Below, one piece after another: positions 42,830-49,096 of a stretch of 49,096 bases of DNA. Under the pieces are notes generated by a model. The model searched no databases. It was not told where the DNA came from and worked only from the letters and a program-made list of their open reading frames with translations. The position numbers and the translations under genes are program-made. The first letter of the stretch is position 1; each line of letters opens with the position of its first letter. The DNA is from a virus: positions 1 through 49,096 of the IMG/VR virus record IMGVR_UViG_3300027967_000011. One strand, written 5' to 3'.

Positions 42830-45005
42830 AAGCGTAGTTATTTCCTATTTGTACGTCTAATCCTATAGGACTATTTTTAATGCTAATACCTCTATCTCTC
42901 TGAGTAAATTCTGCTAATTTTTTAGTATATGTATCTAATACATCATCCCTTACTTCTGCTAGAATTGAGTCATGTACTAGACCAAATATTTTCATTACAT
43001 TTTGTAACTTATTTTCTTTAATCCATTTTTGCATTTCTATAGCTGCAAACAAATTAACATCACTAGCTATACTTTGTACTAAGAAATTAATTCCACTTCT
43101 TACTTCATGTTGTGCGTCTTTTCTAGACGGAGAAAATGCATCGGTTAATCTACGCTTTCTACCAAAAGCAGAATATATATACCCATGAGATTTAATATAC
43201 TCTTCTTGGCTTTGTAACCAATTTTTTAGTGTTTCAAAGTTTTCTAATGCTGGTTCATTATAATTCAGTTTATATAATATTTCAAAGGATACTGTTTTAG
43301 CAAGTTGTCTTTCTTCTGGATAAAGACTAGCTACATCATTGGGCTTACATGGTAAATTAAACTTTAGAATTGCCATTCTACCATGGTAGTCTTCACCCTC
43401 AATAAAAATTCTTTGTAAATTTTTATCTCCAGATAAAACTGCTACTACGTACATTTCCACTGTACCTAGGTCCTGACTTACTATACTAAAGCTTTCTTTA
43501 GCTTTTATACATTTTTTAGGTCGCTTATCTTTCCTAGGTAATTGCTGTGCATTAAATTTACCTGATGAACTAAGTCTACCAGAGGTTACTGTATGTAAAT
43601 TAAAATTAGTTCTAATTCTTCCATCCATATCTGTACCATGTATAAACTTTTCCAAATATGTAGATTTTGTTTTCTTTAGCTTTTGTATATCATTAATTAT
43701 ATTAGGTAATGCATGATATTTCTTTAACTCTTCTAAAGTTTCAGCATCAGTACTAGGAGCACCAGTAGCAGTTCTTTTTATTGGATTTAATTTTAATATA
43801 TTAAAGAATAATTCTGCTTTATGTTTAACACTATTAGGATTAAAAACAGCTCCTTTAATTGCTTCTACTTCTTTAATTTCTTTATAAGCATATAAACTTT
43901 CTGTTAAATCAATAATTTCTTGATTAATTTCTTCAATATATTTTTTAGTTAACTCTACATCAATAGGTATGCCAGTTTCTTCAATATCTATTAAAAATTC
44001 GGTTCCTTCTTTTAGTAAGTTTTCATAAATATTAAATAACTTAGAATTTTTCTTAATTACAGGATAAAATTTTTCGTGTAACTCAATAGTAGCTGCAGTA
44101 TCTAAACATGCATATGGCACCATTATTTCAAAAGGTATTAAATCATAAGTAAATTCTGATACTTTTACTTTATGTTTTCTACAATAGTGTCTTTTATAGT
44201 CATCTAGATCTTTATCATAGTCACCTAAATTTGTAAACTTAATTGCTAATTCTTTTAATCCATGTAAATTATTTTCATCAAGAATATAATGTTCTAGTAA
44301 AGTATCTTCCCAAGAAGGAAAATTAAATCTTAAATGATATTGTAGCCATTTTATATCATATTTAGCATTATGAAATATAACTGTTACTTTATTAAATATT
44401 TCTTGTAATAATACTTCTATATTATCAGAAATATACTGTGCATCTATATAAATTCCTTGTTTAGCCTTATATGATATAGATATACCTAGTAAATAACCAT
44501 TTCTAGGGTATAAAGAAGAAGTTTCTGTATCAACTGCAATATATTCTATTGCATTATTATTTATATTTTCTAATAAAAATTCTAAGTGGTTTTCTATATC
44601 TTTTTCATTTTGAAAACCTTTAATATCATAATCAATTTCTGATATTACTTCTCCAGATATAACTTTATTTATATCTGATATAGCTTTATCAAATGATGCT
44701 TTCATAGATGGCCGTATAGTTACTGCCATAGGATTTAATAATCCTAAATATTTATCTTCTACTAAATAACCTTGATATTCTGTTACAGAAGAAATATTGC
44801 CAATAAACTTACAAGGTTCTTTACCAACTAAAATAATATAATCATAATCTTCTTTAATTTTAGGAATATCTATAGTAATATCATTTTTTAATATTTTATC
44901 TTGCTTAGTAGGTATTAAACTAAATTTAGTATGTTTAAAAGGAAATATATTATCATAATTATAATTAGTTGGATATTTTTCTATAATAGCGACACTATTC
45001 ACCAT
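42819..45005 (-). CDS. Family A DNA polymerase with 3'-5' exonuclease (T5-type)
   Basis: 728 residues. Exonuclease motifs: DTET (Asp159, Glu161), FHNAKYD (Asp216) and YACLD (Tyr297, Asp301). Polymerase motif A is SQDLGTVEMY (Asp511, Glu516; the T5-type DxTxAE variant). Motif C is LVHDS (His677, Asp678). Motif B keeps Arg565, Lys569, Phe573 and Tyr577, but Glu574 and Lys578 replace the two usual glycines. The stretch from there to HGYIYSAFGRKRRL is some 19 residues shorter than in E. coli Pol I. T5 polymerase is also much longer (~855). It overlaps the primase gene by seven bases and is the main replicase. Confidence 0.94.
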   Translation of the reverse strand: MVNSVAIIEKYPTNYNYDNIFPFKHTKFSLIPTKQDKILKNDITIDIPKIKEDYDYIILVGKEPCKFIGNISSVTEYQGYLVEDKYLGLLNPMAVTIRPSMKASFDKAISDINKVISGEVISEIDYDIKGFQNEKDIENHLEFLLENINNNAIEYIAVDTETSSLYPRNGYLLGISISYKAKQGIYIDAQYISDNIEVLLQEIFNKVTVIFHNAKYDIKWLQYHLRFNFPSWEDTLLEHYILDENNLHGLKELAIKFTNLGDYDKDLDDYKRHYCRKHKVKVSEFTYDLIPFEIMVPYACLDTAATIELHEKFYPVIKKNSKLFNIYENLLKEGTEFLIDIEETGIPIDVELTKKYIEEINQEIIDLTESLYAYKEIKEVEAIKGAVFNPNSVKHKAELFFNILKLNPIKRTATGAPSTDAETLEELKKYHALPNIINDIQKLKKTKSTYLEKFIHGTDMDGRIRTNFNLHTVTSGRLSSSGKFNAQQLPRKDKRPKKCIKAKESFSIVSQDLGTVEMYVVAVLSGDKNLQRIFIEGEDYHGRMAILKFNLPCKPNDVASLYPEERQLAKTVSFEILYKLNYNEPALENFETLKNWLQSQEEYIKSHGYIYSAFGRKRRLTDAFSPSRKDAQHEVRSGINFLVQSIASDVNLFAAIEMQKWIKENKLQNVMKIFGLVHDSILAEVRDDVLDTYTKKLAEFTQRDRGISIKNSPIGLDVQIGNNYAFEE

Positions 45006-45859
45006 TGTCTCCTTATCTTATCAATTTCTACTTGAGTTAGTTTTCCAGGATCTTGTCCATTTTCTAACTTTATTATATGTGTCATAAATTTTTCATTAAT
45101 ATAACTTTTTAATTTTTTAGCAGCATAGTTACCACTATCATCATCATCAAACATTATATAAATTGTGTCAACTCCTTGATATTTATATTGTATCAATCTT
45201 TCTAAATTTTTTATTTGTTTATGCTTACTTTTAACTGCTCCAAAGTTAGTACCAAATGTACAAACGGTATTACATAATCCTTTATCATATAAGTTTAGCA
45301 TATCAAACATTCCTTCTACTAAAACAATACTATTTTTTATTGGTTCTATAATAGAAGGATATAAAGGAAGACTAGAATGTTCAGGTACAGTTTTATATTT
45401 AGGTTCTAAGTTAGAATGTATATATCTCCCATGAAATGCTGTAATTCTATTACATATATCATATATAGGAAATATAACTCTATCTTGCATATCTTGCATA
45501 GTTTCAGAAGTAAAAGCACCAAATGCTTGAAAAGTTTTACTATTTATTCCTCTAAAATCTTGCTTAAATAATGTAGCATCTAATGGTAAAGTTAAGGATT
45601 TTTGATTAATTAAATTCATTATTTTTTCTTTTAATAAATTAACTTTTCTGTCTATAAATTTATTCTTTTTTTCACCAAATAATTCAAATAAATCTCCACC
45701 AAATCCACAACTATAACAATTAAATAACCCAGTTATTTTGTCTATTCTCATAGATGGGTGTGTATCTTCATGTTCAGGATTTAAACATCTTACTACATAA
45801 TCTCTACCTTGTGATTTATATGTAATATTCTTAGTTATTATTAATTCTTTTACGTCCAT
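44999..45859 (-). CDS. DNA primase, DnaG-type (T5 D7-like)
   Basis: 286 residues. Zinc-binding domain with Cys25, His30, Cys48 and Cys51 (CxxxxH...CxxC; RCLNPEHEDTHPS, FNCYSCGFGGD). TOPRIM domain motifs: VLVEGMFDML and IMFDDDDSGNYAAKK. It synthesises RNA primers. It is short compared with bacterial DnaG because the helicase-binding domain is a separate protein. It overlaps the polymerase and helicase genes and belongs to the replisome block. Confidence 0.93.
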   Translation of the reverse strand: MDVKELIITKNITYKSQGRDYVVRCLNPEHEDTHPSMRIDKITGLFNCYSCGFGGDLFELFGEKKNKFIDRKVNLLKEKIMNLINQKSLTLPLDATLFKQDFRGINSKTFQAFGAFTSETMQDMQDRVIFPIYDICNRITAFHGRYIHSNLEPKYKTVPEHSSLPLYPSIIEPIKNSIVLVEGMFDMLNLYDKGLCNTVCTFGTNFGAVKSKHKQIKNLERLIQYKYQGVDTIYIMFDDDDSGNYAAKKLKSYINEKFMTHIIKLENGQDPGKLTQVEIDKIRRQW

Positions 45860-47178
45860 GGAAGATCCTGAGATGGTTCACTATCTTTTAAGTCTGCATT
45901 TATTATTGCATCTGTTGGTAATATTTTTAGGGAACTCCAATTTACCGGAGCATTAAATTCAAATGGGGGAATATTTCTAGTTTTAGTACTATTAAAATTT
46001 ATATAATCTTCTTTAGGTGATATTATTGTAGCTATATCAGCTTTATCTAGTATACCTTTAGATAGCCTAGCTTCTCCTGAAGCATCTGTTTGATATGGAG
46101 TAACAATTACTATATCATATTTTCTAGCAAATTCTTTTAATTTATTAGATAACATTATTTGAGTTTTCCAATGATATATATCTGGAATATTTATTTGATT
46201 GACATAATCTACAACTACTGTTTTTAATTTATCACCAAATCTAGTTTTAAATTTTTGTATATTTAAATCTATATCTGCTAATGTTAATCTTTGATTATCT
46301 ACTATTATTAATTGATTATCTGGTTTTAAGGATTTAGATTTTATTAAATCTATTTCAAATTTTTCATAATTTCTATGCTTTAAATAGTCTTGATATACTT
46401 CTTGACTATCTATAAACATATTACTTCTTGTTACGGCTATTTTTTCGTAATCTTCTGGAGTACAGTCCGTACGTCTTAGCTTTTCGTTAGATATATTAGA
46501 TAATATTGATATAAATCTATTAAATATTTCTCTATATCTCATTTCGATAGAAAAGAATAAGCCTACATTGCCTTGATTATATTGATTTATTGCTATATTA
46601 CAAGCAGCTATAGTCTTGCCAGAGCCTCTTCCTCCACCAATCATAACTAATTCTGTTAAAGCAGTTCCTAAATTAGCATCAAATATATTATTTAATCCTA
46701 ATGATATACGTCTTCTTGCTTCTTCCTTATCTAATATATAAATACTATCCATTAAATATATTTCTTCAGAAGTGTCAGTTCGTTCTTCTACTTTTAAAGA
46801 TATATTACCTAATTGTTTTTTAACTTCCGTGGTATCATATGTAGATATTTTATCAACAAAATCTGATAAGTAATCTAAAACTACTTCTTGTGTATCTTGA
46901 TCTATTAAAGCTTCTAAAGCAACTAATTGATCTATATCTTCTGGTATCTTTAATATTTCTAAAGCCGTTACTTTTTGTACTGTAGATTGGTCTCTAACTG
47001 TTATTTTTAATTCAGCAAAGCTGGGTAAACTTTGATATTTATCATAGTATTTTGATATAGTTATATATATTGGTAAATAATCTTCATTAAAATATTGAAC
47101 TTTAAGCTTAGACCATGTTTCCAGGGATTTTTTTGGATCATTTAGCACGCTATTTAAAATTATGCCTGCTATATCCAC
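45850..47178 (-). CDS. Replicative DNA helicase, DnaB-like (T5 D6-like)
   Basis: 442 residues from a GTG start at 47178 with AGGGGG upstream. N-terminal helical domain (about 1-130), then the RecA-like core: Walker A GGGRGSGKT (181-189), FFSIEMRYREIFNRF after it, Walker B LKTVVVDYVNQ, and a downstream QTDASGEARLSKGILDKADI segment. It unwinds the fork and works with the primase encoded next. A terminator separates it from the D5 gene. Confidence 0.93.
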   Translation of the reverse strand: MDIAGIILNSVLNDPKKSLETWSKLKVQYFNEDYLPIYITISKYYDKYQSLPSFAELKITVRDQSTVQKVTALEILKIPEDIDQLVALEALIDQDTQEVVLDYLSDFVDKISTYDTTEVKKQLGNISLKVEERTDTSEEIYLMDSIYILDKEEARRRISLGLNNIFDANLGTALTELVMIGGGRGSGKTIAACNIAINQYNQGNVGLFFSIEMRYREIFNRFISILSNISNEKLRRTDCTPEDYEKIAVTRSNMFIDSQEVYQDYLKHRNYEKFEIDLIKSKSLKPDNQLIIVDNQRLTLADIDLNIQKFKTRFGDKLKTVVVDYVNQINIPDIYHWKTQIMLSNKLKEFARKYDIVIVTPYQTDASGEARLSKGILDKADIATIISPKEDYINFNSTKTRNIPPFEFNAPVNWSSLKILPTDAIINADLKDSEPSQDLPWT

Positions 47179-47194
47179 TACTTTCCCCCTAAAT

Positions 47195-47240
47195 TATATT
47201 ATATATGAAAAATACGGGATGTATAAATACATCCCGTATA
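47195..47240 (-). terminator. Terminator after the D5-like gene (leftward)
   Basis: TACGGGATGTA (47213-47223), TAAA, TACATCCCGTA (47228-47238): eleven perfect pairs, followed leftward by TTTTTC. Strong intrinsic terminator. Helicase transcription would need readthrough or another promoter; AT-rich TATAATATAAT just left of it is a possible -10 but no -35 is clear. Confidence 0.9.
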
Positions 47241-47255
47241 ATTAATAACTAAAAG

Positions 47256-48020
47256 TTAAGCTGCTACAGCTGCTGCTGCTTTCTTAGCTTCTAATTTTTC
47301 TGCTTTCTTAAATCCATCATAATCCTTGCAGGATAGCTTACGATGTGTAAGCATAATTTTAATTCCACGAGCAGATTTATCAAGAATTTCTGCAATTTCA
47401 TTTACTGTCATATTTTCTAAGCCTTCTAAGCTAGAAAGTGGGTCTGTTGCAGCAACCTTAGTTTTATATACTCGTTGCTTAGGAATTGTAATATCTTCAT
47501 ACTTTGTACTTAATGAAAGAATCTTTCCACGAATAGAATTTAAAGGCCTATTCATTGATTCAGCAATATCTTCCAAGAAATTGCCTTCACGCACTAATGA
47601 AAGAATTTGCTCTTCCTCCTCATCTGTATACTTTTTAATTACTTCAACTTTAGGTGATTCCTTAACTAGACCGGTTAAGTCCATAGATAGAATCTTACCT
47701 TGAATCTGCTTATGTGAAAAAGCACCATCAAAAAGTTGTTCTGCAATTTCTGCATAAGTAAAGTTATTACTATTATTTCCTAAGAAAGAATTTAGTTCAG
47801 CTTCTTGCTCTTTTGTAAATTTCTTCCCTGTACTCTTAGCTAAAGATTCTACTTCATATTTCATTCTACGCAATTTAGCTGCTATAGAATTAACATTAGT
47901 TTCCATCTTTTCAGCGGCTGTTCTAACTGTAGAAGCACTTACTGGTTTTTCTCTTCCAACAATTTGCTTTAGTTGTTCTTCTCTTTCTGGTGTCCATTTT
48001 GGTAACTGGTTTTTACTCAT
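47256..48020 (-). CDS. D5-like DNA-binding protein (T5 replication/transcription factor)
   Basis: 254 residues. The first 60 residues contain the helix-rich PKWTPEREEQLKQIVGRE and SAAKLRRMKYEVE pattern, with repeated HTH-like segments: FTYAEIAEQLFDGAFSHKQIQGKILSM, EEEEQILSLVREGNFLEDIAE...SIRGKILSL and MTVNEIAEILDKSARGIKIML. This layout matches T5 D5, an abundant DNA-binding protein required for replication and for switching to late transcription. It has an Ala/Lys-rich C-terminal tail. It is flanked by a terminator, so it is probably highly expressed from the consensus promoter upstream of ligase B. Confidence 0.85.
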   Translation of the reverse strand: MSKNQLPKWTPEREEQLKQIVGREKPVSASTVRTAAEKMETNVNSIAAKLRRMKYEVESLAKSTGKKFTKEQEAELNSFLGNNSNNFTYAEIAEQLFDGAFSHKQIQGKILSMDLTGLVKESPKVEVIKKYTDEEEEQILSLVREGNFLEDIAESMNRPLNSIRGKILSLSTKYEDITIPKQRVYKTKVAATDPLSSLEGLENMTVNEIAEILDKSARGIKIMLTHRKLSCKDYDGFKKAEKLEAKKAAAAVAA

Positions 48021-48757
48021 TTTTTTAAAATCTCCATAAATTTATTAAAATTAATAATTTTTATATTATATGCTTCAGCTTTTTGGGCTTTTGCTGTTTT
48101 TGGCTCTTCTGTTATAAGATAATCTAAATCTTTAGTAACATTATCTTTTACTAAAATATTATAATCTATTAAAGATTCTTTTATCTTTGCTTTTGTGTAT
48201 CCAGTTGTTTTTCCTGAGATACATATTTTTAGTGTATTATTATTTATTTTTGCAGGTTTAGGTACTTCAAATAAAATTGGTAAATGTTTATAATTATTAT
48301 ATTCTTTATTTATCCAATTTACTAAACTATAAGTTGCTTTATCTCCTAAACCTGCTTTCTTACATAAATCAACATTTATATCTTCTATATTAGAGGTTAC
48401 TTCAGCGATTTTTTCAGATGCTGTTTTACCTATTAGAGGTATAGACATTGCTGATAGAAAAATACTAAAACTTATATTTTTACTTTTATTTATTTCATTT
48501 AATACTTTAGTACCTACTTTTTCACCTAATACTTCATTTAAGAAATCTGCTTGTAAATTATATATATTTGTTATATTATCTATATTTAATTTCTCTAGTG
48601 TTCTTTCGCCTAATCCCATAATTTTCATTGTTTTAGCAAATTTTAAAACTTTCTGCAATGCTGTAGCACTACAATTAGTACTAGTACAGTATAGTTGAGA
48701 GTTTACTAATTTTAATTTAGACTTACAAGACGGGCAATGAGTCGGAATTTTTATCAT
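48017..48757 (-). CDS. ligB: NAD-dependent DNA ligase, B half (zinc finger, HhH, BRCT)
   Basis: 246 residues. Zn finger with Cys8, Cys11, Cys24 and Cys29 (CPSC...CTSTNC), HhH repeats (MKIMGLGERTLEKLN, MSIPLIGKTASEKI), and a C-terminal BRCT domain (KICISGKTTGYTKAKIKESL). There is no adenylation domain, so this is the C-terminal half of a ligase split into two genes, as in T5. The other half should lie to the right of the window. It overlaps the D5 gene by four bases. Confidence 0.9.
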   Translation of the reverse strand: MIKIPTHCPSCKSKLKLVNSQLYCTSTNCSATALQKVLKFAKTMKIMGLGERTLEKLNIDNITNIYNLQADFLNEVLGEKVGTKVLNEINKSKNISFSIFLSAMSIPLIGKTASEKIAEVTSNIEDINVDLCKKAGLGDKATYSLVNWINKEYNNYKHLPILFEVPKPAKINNNTLKICISGKTTGYTKAKIKESLIDYNILVKDNVTKDLDYLITEEPKTAKAQKAEAYNIKIINFNKFMEILKK

Positions 48758-48783
48758 TTACTATTTCTCATTTATTTATATAT

Positions 48784-48812
48784 ATTATACTTTAATTTAG
48801 GTATACTGTCAA
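48784..48812 (-). promoter_or_regulatory. Perfect sigma70-type promoter for the leftward replication operon
   Basis: On the minus strand, -35 TTGACA (48807-48812) and -10 TATAAT (48784-48789) are separated by exactly 17 bp. An A-rich AAAAAATAAAG lies upstream of -35, like an UP element. Predicted start is near 48777, about 20 bases from the ligB ATG. It would be used by unmodified host RNA polymerase, as expected for early genes. Confidence 0.93.
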
Positions 48813-48826
48813 GCTTTATTTTTTAC

Positions 48827-48850
48827 AAGTTTATATATGCGCGTAAACTT
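48827..48850. repeat. Inverted repeat upstream of the leftward promoter
   Basis: AAGTTTA (48827-48833) and TAAACTT (48844-48850) flank TATATGCGCG. It lies about 15 bases upstream of the -35. It has no U-tract on either side, so it is more likely an operator or chance than a terminator. Confidence 0.35.
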
Positions 48851-48894
48851 ATTGTAGATAATATTTTTCTTTAGGTTGGCGCAAGGTAAATTTT

Positions 48895-49095
48895 TCAATC
48901 TACCTTTTTAGACATTGTACTTTCATAGTTTAATGTATCTAATATATCTATTATCTGTTGAAAATCATTTAAACGTTTATTCCAGTTATCATCACTATAA
49001 TGATATTTGAATGAAAATCTAGAGGGCTTGCAACCTCTTAGGCCACTTATTGCTATTCTTTTTATATTCTCTAGTTGTTCTTTTGAACAAGTATC
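48895..49095 (-). CDS. C-terminal part of an unidentified leftward gene (start beyond window)
   Basis: Frame open from the window edge to TGA at 48895-48897; 66 residues (DTCSKEQLENIKRIAISGLR, GCKPSRFSFKYHYSDDNW, then helical DFQQIIDILDTLNYESTMSK). In T5-like phages the ligase A half is a candidate for this place, but I see no ligase motif here. The frame, codon use and position are convincing as coding. Function unknown. Confidence 0.55.
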   Translation of the reverse strand, partial: DTCSKEQLENIKRIAISGLRGCKPSRFSFKYHYSDDNWNKRLNDFQQIIDILDTLNYESTMSKKVD

Positions 49096-49096
49096 A

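Noticed and set aside
45150-45180. TTGACA near TATAAT inside the primase gene (minus strand)
   Set aside because: Only 7 bases separate the boxes, so it is not a sigma70 promoter.
1-49096. tRNA or rRNA genes
   Set aside because: I found no cloverleaf with a TTCGA-type T-loop and acceptor pairing on either strand, although a covariance search was not possible.

Overview
This window is part of the genome of a tailed bacteriophage (Caudoviricetes, siphovirus morphology) whose gene content and order resemble T5. The evidence is a leftward block running split NAD-dependent DNA ligase (B half), D5-like DNA-binding protein, DnaB-type helicase, primase, family A DNA polymerase, D10-type helicase, SSB candidate, Mre11/Rad50-type nuclease pair, resolvase, flap exonuclease and dUTPase. 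It is paired with a rightward virion block that has an HK97-fold capsid and a T5-pb6-like tail tube protein. The backbone is visibly AT-rich, with a few islands of more balanced composition (much of the tail spike, part of the neck region, the start of the tape measure, the lysis genes). The host cannot be read from the sequence. A Gram-negative host is plausible because of the T5-like content and the M15 endopeptidase.

Layout. 1-1329: 3' part of an ORF built of about 18 near-identical 22/24-residue repeats. 1341-2189: small membrane-anchored proteins and an overlapping 44-codon ORF. 2207-5617: large modular tail spike with a beta-helix. 5689-7712: HNH protein and two probable virion accessory proteins. 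7767-14488: portal, a protease-delta-capsid fusion, and head-tail connector, neck and tail terminator candidates. 14536-30345: tail tube, tail assembly chaperone made by a -1 frameshift, a 2427-residue tape measure, hub and tail-tip proteins. 30345-31603: M15 endolysin, small membrane protein and 3-TM holin, closed by a strong terminator between the two convergent blocks. 31629-49096, all on the minus strand: nucleotide metabolism (class II ribonucleotide reductase carrying an intein, dUTPase) and replication/recombination, led by a perfect-consensus sigma70 promoter at 48784-48812.

Mobile DNA is concentrated in the virion genes. Two intact paralogous HNH homing endonuclease genes (9303, 16961) and one nearly deleted copy (6773-6870) are each preceded by the same compact RNA leader, in which I find a covarying pseudoknot that ends at or in the Shine-Dalgarno sequence. 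An intein with a LAGLIDADG endonuclease sits in the reductase. The leader family is the best candidate in the window for an undescribed system: a portable translational switch that travels with a homing endonuclease. Other points to check are the fused protease/capsid gene with a possible nested start, the non-canonical frameshift site with an internal SD-like stimulator, and a DNA polymerase whose O-helix glycines are replaced and whose fingers region is shortened.
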